This document shows, piece by piece, positions 1 to 7,353 of a DNA stretch of 15,128 nucleotides. A program made the position numbers and the translations under genes. The stretch comes from JBEBXQ01 sp040391535 (GTDB lineage: Bacteria; Bacteroidota; Bacteroidia; Cytophagales; Spirosomataceae). Within the stretch, counting starts at the first letter, position 1; every line of letters starts with the position of its first letter. The DNA lies in NCBI GenBank assembly GCA_040391535.1, contig JBEBXQ010000121.1, positions 1 to 15,128 of the forward strand, written 5' to 3'. The notes beneath the pieces were generated by a model. It did not search any database. It saw only the letters and a list, made by a program, of their open reading frames with translations, and was not told where the DNA came from.

Positions 1-446
1 CCTACTATCTGGTTTTTTCGTGTATCGGTCAATGCCGCATCGGTTACTTTAGGGACATTGGCAATAATGGAATTCGCTCTCGCGATATGGTTATACAGGT
101 AAGTCCAGTCGCGGGAAGCAGCACTATTGGTCGACAACATACGGAACTCATCCACTTCAAACCAGAATGCGTTATCAGCACCAGCGTAGGAATTATCTGC
201 CTGACCGTCTCCTATCAGGAAGTAATCGAGCACATAATATTCTGCAGAGCCATTTTTAAAGATGGCATAACATCCTGCCAGCGCACTTTCAGCTGAAGCA
301 GCATCTGTAATGGAAGACCCGGCAGTCCCCTGACCGCCGTCGCCCACGATTGTTTGGGAAACGGGTAATAAATCGAGCTGGCTTTCGCAGGAAATTCCCG
401 ACACGGCCAGCACCGCTAAAGCTGATATATAAATTCTGTTTTTCAT
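1..446 (-). CDS. SusD/RagB-family surface nutrient-binding lipoprotein, N-terminal part (cut by window edge)
   Basis: The frame opens with ATG at 446 and runs off the left edge, giving about 148 residues. The N-terminus (MKNRIYISALAVLAVSGISC) is a lipoprotein signal with a lipobox and Cys20. It is followed by the typical SusD segment ESQLDLLPVSQ and, near residues 125-140, the helical YNHIARANSIIANV segment expected in SusD TPR helices. The gene starts 10 bases after the stop of the SusC gene, so the two are almost certainly co-transcribed. From the family, SusD is a surface lipoprotein that lids the SusC barrel and binds an oligosaccharide or other large nutrient before TonB-driven import. 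The substrate cannot be read from this fragment. Full-length relatives are usually about 450-600 residues, so most of the gene is outside the window. Confidence 0.9.
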   Translation of the reverse strand, partial: MKNRIYISALAVLAVSGISCESQLDLLPVSQTIVGDGGQGTAGSSITDAASAESALAGCYAIFKNGSAEYYVLDYFLIGDGQADNSYAGADNAFWFEVDEFRMLSTNSAASRDWTYLYNHIARANSIIANVPKVTDAALTDTRKNQIV

Positions 447-456
447 GATTCAAAAA

Positions 457-3426
457 TTAAAACTGTACATTCAAACCCACCACAAATGACCTGGACACAG
501 GATATGTGCCATAGTCAATACCCAGCGTAGCCCCACTGGAAGTGAAAGCATTCACCTCAGGGTCAAAGCCTTTATACCTGGTAAGGGTAAACAGATTCTG
601 GGAAGTCAGATAAACCTGCGCTCTGGATAATTTCAGTTTTTCTACAAAGTCCCTGTTCAGTGTATAGGAAAGTGTTATACTTTTCATTCTCAGAAATGAC
701 GCATTTTCCACAAAACGGGAAGAAACCATAGAGTTATACACGTTCCCGTCTGTTGCACGGGGAATATCCGTAATGTCTCCGGCATTCTGCCATCTGTTCA
801 GGACTTCCGTCGACTGGTTTTTACTGTCGTACATTCCTTCGGTTTCCATTCTTGAGGCGTTAAACGCCTTATTCCCCTGAGAACCCTGTAACAAAAATGC
901 CAGTTCAAAACCTTTGTAAGTAAAAGTGTTATTCAGGCCATAGACAAATTTCGGTTGGGCAGAACCCAGCACGGTGCGGTCAGACGGAGAAAATTTACCG
1001 TCCTGATTCACATCCCGGTAAATCATATCACCCGTTTCAGGGTCAACGCCCTCAGCAATGTAACCATAGAAGGTACCTAATCCAAGGCCTTCCTGCAACA
1101 GGATAATCTGATCGCTCCGTCCTTCTACAGTAGCATAACGGTAGGTTTTGCTCAACTCAAGTTCGGTAATCCTGTTTTTATTAAAGGACATATTAAAATC
1201 GGTTGTCCAGAGGAAATCACCGCTTTCCTTATTGATAGAAGAAATTACAAACTCGAGCCCTTTGTTTTCCAGCTTGCCTGAGTTTCTGGGAATATAGGCA
1301 TATCCGCTGGTATTGGGTAACGGAACATTCAGCAAAAGATCTCTGGTTTTCTTAAGATAGGCATCTGCTGTAAATGTTAATCTCGACTGCAGGAGGCTCA
1401 CATCTATCCCAATGTTGGTTTGCGTGGTGGTTTCCCATCTCAGATCCGGATTCGGTGCATAATTCGGGCCGGTCACGGCAGGTCCTGAAGGCGGATTGGT
1501 AGCAGTCCTTCTGGTGTAGCTGTTCAGGCCGTAAGAGGCATAATTGGAAAGTCCTTCCTGATTACCATTCTGGCCCCATCCCCCGCGCAGTTTCAGATCA
1601 TTTACAATTTTCACGTCTTCCATAAAAGGCTCAGCAGATATGCGCCATCCCGCAGAAACCGAAGGAAAGAATCCCCAGCGGTTACCCTTTGCCAGCTTGG
1701 ATGAGCCATCTGCCCGGAAATTGGCCGTGACCAGATACTTGCTGTCAAAGTTATACATAATCCTTCCCAGATAAGAGTTCAGAAACCACTCAGAGGTTTC
1801 GGTATAGGCATTGGTAATGACATTAGCTGCGTTAATCGTCTTGACGGTCACGTCATCCGGAAAATCACGTCCGGCCATGTAAGCATTATTCCATCTGTTT
1901 TTCTGAATGGTGGTACCTGCCAGTACAGAGAAATTGTGCTTGTCAATCGTTTTTTCATAATTGGCCGTATTTTCCCACAGGTAAGTAAAGGAATTGGAGC
2001 GGGTGGAATTAGCCAGACCGTGCGTACTGTTATTACTGCCTCTTCCTTCAGTAGTCATAAACGGATCCAGATAGTAATCGTTATTATGATTAAAGAAATC
2101 GATTCCGAAATTAGAACGAAGTTTCAGGTTTTCGTGCAGGCTCAGCTCACCTACTATATTTCCGAACACACGGTGGTCGCGTGTTCCTTCGGTAGGGCCA
2201 TACATAGCCGCAAGCGGATTATCCCATCCCGCTTTGTTGGGATTCATGGTGTATTGCTGTCTGCCATTTTCATCTGTTGTGTAAATCCCCATTGTCGGAG
2301 GTGCGCCCAGTGCACCCAATACCACAGCATTACGCCCGGCATTGTTATTATCTTTCACATCCCGGATTTTAGCATTTGCATAACTGAGATTGGTAGTCAG
2401 CTTAAACCAGCTTTTCACCTGGTTATCCAGATTGATTCTCAACGCATAGCGATCATAACTGGAAGGTTTGATAATTCCCTGGTCTTTGGTATAGGCACCT
2501 GAAACGAAATAGCGGTTTTTATCCGTTCCGCCTGAGAACGAGAGCTGGTAATTCTGGTTTTTGCCGGTCCTGAACACCTCTTTATTCCAATCAGTCGTTT
2601 CTCCGGAAGTATTAACCGAATACCCCATCTCCCCCATCAGATCCGCATATTGCTGAGGATTCAGAACATCAATGGATCTGGCAATATTGGAAATACCGAA
2701 ATAGCTGTTAAAGTTAACCTGAGAGGTGTTGGCTTTCCCTCTTTTGGTCGTCACAATAACGACGCCATTAGAGGCTCTTGCTCCGTAAATGGCAGCAGAG
2801 GATGCATCTTTCAAAACCTGAATGCTCTCAATATCATTGATATTCAGATCCCGGCTGTCAGTGGTAGGAACCCCGTCAATGACATATAGCGGTTCGTTAC
2901 CCGCCTGTACAGAGGTTGCCCCGCGAACGCGGATAGACAAAGCACTCCCGGGCTTGCCTGATGGCTGCGTAACCTGCACGCCGGCTGCTTTCCCCTGAAG
3001 AGCCTGAGCTGCCTGAAGAATAGGCCTTTCTGTGAGATCTTTCGTGCTGACGGATGAAATGGCAGTAGTAACATCACCCCTTTTCTGAGTACCATACCCG
3101 ATAACCACCACTTCCTGAAGATTACGCTGGTCACTTGATAATATCACGGATATCTCACTTCTGTTTCCAACGATTTCTTCCAGCGTATTAAAACCAATAT
3201 AAGAAAAAACAAGTACCGACTGTGCCGAAGGTACCTCTATTGAAAACTGTCCGTTTTCATCGGTTACAACCCCCTGCTGAGTTCCTTTCAGCAAAACACT
3301 CGCACCAGGAAGGGGATCATTCTGCTGATCTGTTACAACGCCTCTGATCAGGACGTTTTGCGCAAACGATACTCCTGTCAGCAAAGCCATAAACAGGGAC
3401 ATCATCCATAATCGTTTCATTTTCAT
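457..3426 (-). CDS. SusC/RagA-family TonB-linked outer membrane receptor
   Basis: The product is 989 residues from ATG at 3426. A second ATG at 3420 is equally possible, and an in-frame TTG at 3459 is less likely because it would add 11 residues before the signal peptide. Residues 1-22 are a signal peptide ending VSFAQ. Residues 26-98 form a carboxypeptidase-D-like beta domain (VLIRGVVTDQQNDPLPGASV). A TonB-box-like EVVVIGYG lies at 105-112. The plug, about 112-230, carries PLYVIDGVP and the SusC hallmark IESIQVLKDASSAAIYGAR. The remainder is a beta barrel ending in a terminal Phe (GLNVQF). Length and motifs are those of a complete SusC. It imports a nutrient delivered by the SusD encoded 10 bases downstream, using TonB-ExbBD energy. 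No glycoside hydrolase lies in view, so the substrate is unknown. A Bacteroidota-type promoter lies about 60 bases upstream. Confidence 0.95.
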   Translation of the reverse strand: MKMKRLWMMSLFMALLTGVSFAQNVLIRGVVTDQQNDPLPGASVLLKGTQQGVVTDENGQFSIEVPSAQSVLVFSYIGFNTLEEIVGNRSEISVILSSDQRNLQEVVVIGYGTQKRGDVTTAISSVSTKDLTERPILQAAQALQGKAAGVQVTQPSGKPGSALSIRVRGATSVQAGNEPLYVIDGVPTTDSRDLNINDIESIQVLKDASSAAIYGARASNGVVIVTTKRGKANTSQVNFNSYFGISNIARSIDVLNPQQYADLMGEMGYSVNTSGETTDWNKEVFRTGKNQNYQLSFSGGTDKNRYFVSGAYTKDQGIIKPSSYDRYALRINLDNQVKSWFKLTTNLSYANAKIRDVKDNNNAGRNAVVLGALGAPPTMGIYTTDENGRQQYTMNPNKAGWDNPLAAMYGPTEGTRDHRVFGNIVGELSLHENLKLRSNFGIDFFNHNNDYYLDPFMTTEGRGSNNSTHGLANSTRSNSFTYLWENTANYEKTIDKHNFSVLAGTTIQKNRWNNAYMAGRDFPDDVTVKTINAANVITNAYTETSEWFLNSYLGRIMYNFDSKYLVTANFRADGSSKLAKGNRWGFFPSVSAGWRISAEPFMEDVKIVNDLKLRGGWGQNGNQEGLSNYASYGLNSYTRRTATNPPSGPAVTGPNYAPNPDLRWETTTQTNIGIDVSLLQSRLTFTADAYLKKTRDLLLNVPLPNTSGYAYIPRNSGKLENKGLEFVISSINKESGDFLWTTDFNMSFNKNRITELELSKTYRYATVEGRSDQIILLQEGLGLGTFYGYIAEGVDPETGDMIYRDVNQDGKFSPSDRTVLGSAQPKFVYGLNNTFTYKGFELAFLLQGSQGNKAFNASRMETEGMYDSKNQSTEVLNRWQNAGDITDIPRATDGNVYNSMVSSRFVENASFLRMKSITLSYTLNRDFVEKLKLSRAQVYLTSQNLFTLTRYKGFDPEVNAFTSSGATLGIDYGTYPVSRSFVVGLNVQF

Positions 3427-3485
3427 CGAAGTAATGGTTCTTAGTAATAAACTAACCAATATTTAAATTGTATAATTTGGAACAA

Positions 3486-3518
3486 CAAAGTTATAGAAAG
3501 GAAAATGGTATTTCCAAA
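3486..3518 (-). promoter_or_regulatory. Bacteroidota-type promoter for susCD
   Basis: Read on the minus strand, TTTG (3518-3515) is followed after 21 bases by TAACTTTG (3493-3486). This is an exact match to the TAnnTTTG -7 element with a TTTG -33 element, as described for the primary sigma factor of Bacteroides and Flavobacterium. It predicts a transcript start near 3480, about 54 bases before the ATG at 3426. The in-frame TTG at 3459 would also lie within this transcript, so the promoter alone does not decide the start. Confidence 0.6.
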
Positions 3519-3528
3519 ATAAAAAATA

Positions 3529-3557
3529 AACTAAATAACTGAAAATAAGTTAGTTAT
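3529..3557. repeat. Overlapping inverted repeats just upstream of the susCD promoter
   Basis: On the plus strand AACTAA (3529-3534) pairs with TTAGTT (3550-3555), and ATAACT (3535-3540) pairs with AGTTAT (3552-3557). The block lies roughly 50-75 bases upstream of the predicted susCD transcript start, a usual place for an activator site. The region is AT-rich, so six-base repeats can occur by chance. Treat this as a candidate operator only. Confidence 0.3.
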
Positions 3558-3700
3558 GTAATTAATAATACGTTTCAATACCGTATCATCAAAAGTACGT
3601 TAAACGTTGAAGATCAATCCTGATACTGTATTCTTAAACCTGTTTCGGCAAAAGGGATGATACGCCTGATTACCTTCTTTAAAATTTTCTGAATTATCAG

Positions 3701-3725
3701 AAAAAAAGCCCATAAAGGTTTTATG
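3701..3725 (-). terminator. Weak candidate terminator downstream of the 7TM regulator gene
   Basis: On the minus strand CATAAA, a three-base loop ACC, and TTTATG form a six-base-pair stem (3725-3711). It is followed by GGC and a run of seven T (3707-3701). The stem is AT-rich and weak, and it lies about 140 bases past the regulator stop, so function is uncertain. A second hairpin immediately after it, TTTTCTGA-TAAT-TCAGAAAA (3704-3685, eight perfect pairs), may contribute. Confidence 0.3.
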
Positions 3726-3867
3726 ACAATACCTCAGATAAGGGTATGCGGCATTAGCGAAGTACTTAGGATACAGCTTTCACACAGCGGGCACACGTAT
3801 TGGTGGTGCTGAGATTAATTTATCAAAACCTTCCTGCATCAGACCAGGTGCTCTTTTTCTGTGACTG

Positions 3868-5793
3868 TTAATCTTCAAATAAAAGGGAAGCCCAGCCAAG
3901 TTCATCACCATGATGTACCCTGCTTCTTCGTTTCCGGTCCAGCATAGCCTTTTTTATCCGGCTGCTATAGGCCCAGCATGTACTTTGCCGGATCGATAGA
4001 ATTTCTGAAAGTTTGTATGATGATATTTTCCCATTGGTAGAATACACCAGAAAAACAATATAAAAGGCCTTGTTTATAGGGATACGGGTATTTTGCAGTA
4101 AGGTGTGGGCTGTGACTGATTCTTCATAGCTGCATTTGGAACACCGCCGGCTTCCCTGAAGGTGCCCCTGGTAATAATGATCATTGCCACATTTATAACA
4201 TTTGTAGAGACGCTTTTCCTTTAATTTTTCCAGAAATAAAAGGCAGCTCTCATGATCCGGATAAATTTTACTGAATTCTTCAAAATCAACTTCCACTGAT
4301 AAAACCCGGGCACGGGTAACTTCTTCCACATTGGATTTCAACAGGCTGTTATCCTGTTTCAGCAGATGATTCATCCGCTGAATTTCCTCCGCCTGTTCGG
4401 CAAGTGTCTGATTGATGTCAGTCAGTTCAGCATTTTTTACGGCGATGATTTGTGCCTGCTCTCTTACTTCACGGGTCCGGTCTGCAACTTCCCTCTCAAG
4501 TCGTTCATTCTGACTGTCCTTCAGGCTTGCGTTTAACTTCATCTGCCTGATCATTTCTCCCTGCATTTTATCTTTTTTCATCTTCAGCACCCTGACTTTA
4601 TCCCCCAGAGCAAATGACAAAAAGAGCATTTCGATCACAAAACAGATGCTTAAGCTATAGTATGAAATAATACCGAAGTTAATTCCTTCTACGTGCAGCA
4701 TGATCAACAGCTTATAGATAAATCCCAACGCAAGAAAAGCGTATCCCCAGACAAAATACCGGGCCGGCCTATACCCTTTGGAATAAATATGAATCCCGGC
4801 ATAGAAGGCCATGGTCAGTGGAATCAGTTCAAGGAACTTATAATTAAAAAACCCTTTATTCAGGAACAGGCAGTAAATAAAAAACAATGATCTGACGACC
4901 ATTGTGGCCACTAATACTTTATCTACTACCGGTGCTTTTCTACGGGTAAAAAGCAGCGAACGGGAAAACTGCAGGGCGAAAATACTGACTCCGAAAAGTG
5001 CTATTCCATATGCATACTGATTCCATTCAGGGTAGCCGGGCCAGAGGTACTGATATGCCAGGCCATCTACACACATTTCAAAAAGGCCTACACTCAGTAT
5101 ATACAATACATAGTACAGATACTGCTCCTGCCTGATAGCCAGAAACATGAGTATATTGTAAAAACTGAAAACCAGGATCATACCATAGAATATCCCGAAG
5201 ATCAGGTACTCATCAAGCGCATACCTGACAAAACGATCTACGGATCGTAATACAATAATGATATCCGCAACCTGCTGCGACCTGACTCTGAAATAATAAA
5301 TCCCTTCACCTATCAGATCGTCAGGAAGAAAAACGGTAAAGTTCTTATGCTGAAAGCCCCGCTCCGAAAAAGGTTTCATATCTCCGGTTTCGTACTTTCT
5401 GAAAGAGCCGTCCTCCAAAGGAATAAACACCGTCAGATCATCAATGGTCTGATCAAAAAACTCGAGAATAAATTTTTTATGCAGGCTATTCTGCCCCGAT
5501 ATTTTAATCCTGAACCAATCAGCATGAGCGGGATGGGTTACCTGTGGTGTATTGGAAAGATTGGATTGAAAAGCACCCTGAGAAGCCATGCCGAGGATTT
5601 CGTCAAAACTCCGGTGCAAAACCGTATCCCTGAAAATTTCTATTTCATCATAAGTGAAAATATGCTCATTAAGCTGATCATCCAGAATGACATTTTTTTG
5701 TGCTGCTCCCTGGTTTTGCAACAGGCAAAACAACATTATAAAAAACCAGCCCCCTCTACATCTGCTCTTTTTTGCCTTACTGCATTTATCCAT
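3868..5793 (-). CDS. 7TM-DISM membrane sensor fused to an IS1595-like zinc ribbon and helix-turn-helix; putative one-component regulator
   Basis: From ATG at 5793 the product is 641 residues. Domains in order are: signal peptide about 1-32 (hydrophobic WFFIMLFCLLQ, then GAAQ); periplasmic 7TMR-DISMED2-like beta domain about 35-185; seven membrane helices of the 7TM-DISM type about 196-400; a charged cytoplasmic coiled coil about 400-495; and a C-terminal module about 501-620. That module has the pattern of the N-terminal head of IS1595/ISXO2 transposases: FSKIYPDHESCLLFLEKL, then a zinc ribbon CYKC (Cys532, Cys535) and CSKC (Cys551, Cys554), then a helix-turn-helix ISSYKLSEILSIRQSTCW. Only about 20 residues follow, so the DDE nuclease domain is absent. 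No histidine kinase, GGDEF or LytTR domain is present, which are the usual outputs of 7TM-DISM proteins. I infer a membrane-anchored DNA-binding regulator. An upstream in-frame TTG at 5838 lies inside the predicted -7 element, so it is rejected as start. Confidence 0.85.
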   Translation of the reverse strand: MDKCSKAKKSRCRGGWFFIMLFCLLQNQGAAQKNVILDDQLNEHIFTYDEIEIFRDTVLHRSFDEILGMASQGAFQSNLSNTPQVTHPAHADWFRIKISGQNSLHKKFILEFFDQTIDDLTVFIPLEDGSFRKYETGDMKPFSERGFQHKNFTVFLPDDLIGEGIYYFRVRSQQVADIIIVLRSVDRFVRYALDEYLIFGIFYGMILVFSFYNILMFLAIRQEQYLYYVLYILSVGLFEMCVDGLAYQYLWPGYPEWNQYAYGIALFGVSIFALQFSRSLLFTRRKAPVVDKVLVATMVVRSLFFIYCLFLNKGFFNYKFLELIPLTMAFYAGIHIYSKGYRPARYFVWGYAFLALGFIYKLLIMLHVEGINFGIISYYSLSICFVIEMLFLSFALGDKVRVLKMKKDKMQGEMIRQMKLNASLKDSQNERLEREVADRTREVREQAQIIAVKNAELTDINQTLAEQAEEIQRMNHLLKQDNSLLKSNVEEVTRARVLSVEVDFEEFSKIYPDHESCLLFLEKLKEKRLYKCYKCGNDHYYQGHLQGSRRCSKCSYEESVTAHTLLQNTRIPINKAFYIVFLVYSTNGKISSYKLSEILSIRQSTCWAYSSRIKKAMLDRKRRSRVHHGDELGWASLLFED

Positions 5794-5835
5794 ACGGACA
5801 TTTGTTTCTTCCTGATTATGACCAGTAATTTCAGG

Positions 5836-5843
5836 CAAAGATA
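5836..5843 (-). promoter_or_regulatory. Candidate -7 element for the 7TM regulator gene
   Basis: TATCTTTG on the minus strand matches TAnnTTTG exactly. It predicts a transcript start near 5830 and a leader of about 37 bases before ATG 5793. No good TTTG -33 element lies 19-21 bases upstream, so the promoter may be weak or activator-dependent. It supports ATG 5793 over the TTG at 5838. Confidence 0.45.
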
Positions 5844-5889
5844 ATGCTAATTGCTGTCAATCAGCTACACAGGAAAACCTGTCAAAGCT

Positions 5890-5911
5890 GAGAGCAACTT
5901 ATAATGCTCTC
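5890..5911. repeat. Inverted repeat upstream of the 7TM regulator promoter
   Basis: GAGAGC (5890-5895) and GCTCTC (5906-5911) form a perfect six-base inverted repeat with a ten-base spacer. It lies about 60-80 bases upstream of the predicted regulator transcript start and just past the terminator of the preceding operon. It could be an operator or a second, non-U-tailed hairpin; neither can be settled from sequence. Confidence 0.3.
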
Positions 5912-5922
5912 CTCTAAACACT

Positions 5923-5948
5923 AAAAAAACCGGAGGTAAAACCCCCGG
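5923..5948 (-). terminator. Rho-independent terminator of the receptor-lipoprotein operon
   Basis: On the minus strand CCGGGGG, loop TTTTA, and CCTCCGG form a seven-base-pair GC-rich stem with one G-U wobble (5948-5930). A run of seven T follows directly (5929-5923). It starts 35 bases after the lipoprotein stop and separates that operon from the 7TM regulator gene. Confidence 0.85.
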
Positions 5949-5982
5949 CCTTTCTAAAATCTGACACCAATTTTAAGGATTC

Positions 5983-7314
5983 TTATTTCTTTAGCTCGTA
6001 ATCAGCATTTTGCGGATCCCAGTTTGCCCAGCCTTCGGTCCAGTCGGTGGTACCAAATGCTCCGGCATACACCGTTGCATCAAAACCCGATGGTAAAGTT
6101 GCACCGGCTGTCAGCAGAGATGAACCAGCCTCAGGCAATAACCCCGGCTTGCCGCTCAGTGAATTAAAAGCCGCATTCAGTTTCAGGTCTTCCACAGTTG
6201 AAACTGCATTTTTAGCCCCTGCTGCTTTAAAAATTTCCTCTGTAATTCCTTCGATCTGAACAGGAGCTGTGGTGGCCAGAATAACACCATCCATTTTCAT
6301 TAAACCTGAAGTAAAGTTGCCGATAGTCAGGTCGTTTTCAACACGTAACCCTGATCTTGGCCATGCACCGGTAAATACACTGTTATAAACGGAGATGGCT
6401 GAATTACGGCGGATACGCATAGCGGACGCAAACTTACCATCAACCGCACCCTGTCCCATTGCTACAGTAATATTTGCAAACTGTGCTGAAGTTTGCGGAG
6501 TAGCAGTTGATCCGTTAGCATCATTGTCTGACTCAAAACCATTGGAATCTCCTGCCTGGTCAGCTATGGCCGGGTCGCGCAGGATAAAACCATACTGTAC
6601 TTTTCCTGAAAATCCATTGTCTGAATCAAAGTCATCATCAAGACCACGATATGCAATCAGGTATTTGGCATTGACTGTACCTCCGAACCATTCGAAGGAA
6701 TCATCACCACCGAAAGAAGTCTGAATATATTCAACTTTTGTACCTGACCCTACCCCGCCAAAAGTAAGGCTGTTGATTTCTTTATCAGGAGCATAAGCAA
6801 TACCGGCGAATTCAATACGGATATATTTCAGCTCACCTGAGTTATCCGCAGGATCATTTCCTCCGAATTCTGTCTTGTCTTCACCTTCTACTACAGCCGG
6901 TGTTTTATTCACAGGCGCGTTACCCAGCACAACCAAGCCTCCCCAGTCACCAGCTCTGCGTTGTCCGGCTGGTTGGTTAGAAGTAAATACAATTGGTTTT
7001 TCGGCTGTACCCACTGCCATAATTTTAGCACCAGGTTTCACGATTAATGCCCCTTTTGAGTTTTTGTCGCCCTTAATGATCGTGCCCGGCTCAATGGTAA
7101 GCGTTGCACCTGCCTCTACATATACAAATCCTGAAAGCAGATACTGGTCAGAAGCCGCCCAGGTTGTGTTGGTAGTGATACTTCCTGTAATGGTATTTAT
7201 TTCTCCTGGCTGAGGTGTAATAATGTCGTCATCATCATCGCTGTTGCATGCTGCAAAACCTGCCATTACCACCCCTATCATCATCAGGTTAAATAATCTG
7301 CTTAATTTTTTCAT
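5983..7314 (-). CDS. Beta-helix-like surface lipoprotein paired with a TonB-dependent receptor
   Basis: The product is 443 residues from ATG at 7314. Residues 1-23 are a lipoprotein signal with lipobox GFAAC and lipidated Cys23. The next residues, NSDDDDD, fit the acidic export signal that sends lipoproteins to the cell surface in this phylum. The body is rich in short beta segments with Gly/Asn/Asp turns (VEAGATLTIEPGTIIKGD about 66-83, then GDWGGLVVLGNAPVN at 122-136), as in right-handed beta-helix proteins. Acidic loops stand out: GGDDSFEWFGG at 202-212, LDDDFDSDNGF at 225-235 and NGFESDNDANG at 258-268. These could bind metal. The gene follows the TonB receptor by 39 bases and ends at a terminator, so the two form one transcript. 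I infer a surface partner for substrate capture, not homologous to SusD. Such proteins are usually annotated as hypothetical or, misleadingly, as multidrug transporters. The substrate is unknown. Confidence 0.8.
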   Translation of the reverse strand: MKKLSRLFNLMMIGVVMAGFAACNSDDDDDIITPQPGEINTITGSITTNTTWAASDQYLLSGFVYVEAGATLTIEPGTIIKGDKNSKGALIVKPGAKIMAVGTAEKPIVFTSNQPAGQRRAGDWGGLVVLGNAPVNKTPAVVEGEDKTEFGGNDPADNSGELKYIRIEFAGIAYAPDKEINSLTFGGVGSGTKVEYIQTSFGGDDSFEWFGGTVNAKYLIAYRGLDDDFDSDNGFSGKVQYGFILRDPAIADQAGDSNGFESDNDANGSTATPQTSAQFANITVAMGQGAVDGKFASAMRIRRNSAISVYNSVFTGAWPRSGLRVENDLTIGNFTSGLMKMDGVILATTAPVQIEGITEEIFKAAGAKNAVSTVEDLKLNAAFNSLSGKPGLLPEAGSSLLTAGATLPSGFDATVYAGAFGTTDWTEGWANWDPQNADYELKK

Positions 7315-7353
7315 AAATTTTTTAGTTAACGAATCGATTATTTTACTGTTTAA

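Larger units (their letters stand above)
3427..3867. other. Intergenic region between the 7TM regulator gene and susC
   Basis: This 441-base stretch lacks a convincing gene on either strand. It holds the 3' end of the regulator transcript, two small hairpins (3685-3704 and 3711-3725), an AT-rich block with overlapping inverted repeats (3529-3557), and the susCD promoter (3486-3518). The leader following the promoter shows no recognisable riboswitch fold. Nothing further is identified between 3726 and 3867 or between 3560 and 3684. Confidence 0.6.

Noticed and set aside
1936..2502. Open frame of 188 codons on the plus strand inside susC
   Set aside because: It is fully antisense to conserved SusC barrel sequence, with no known motif.
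3685..3704. Perfect eight-base inverted repeat TTTTCTGA/TCAGAAAA as a standalone regulatory RNA or terminator
   Set aside because: It is AT-rich, follows another weak hairpin, and has no good T-run directly after it on the minus strand. It is noted only as possible support for termination.
3868..4293. An inserted IS1595 transposase gene or remnant
   Set aside because: The zinc ribbon and helix-turn-helix are in frame with the membrane sensor through a continuous coiled coil. No DDE domain or terminal repeats were seen, so this is a fused domain and not an insertion sequence.
5347..5844. Open frame of 165 codons on the plus strand opposite the start of the 7TM regulator
   Set aside because: It is antisense to the signal peptide and sensor domain and shows no family features. 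The opposite strand explains the region.
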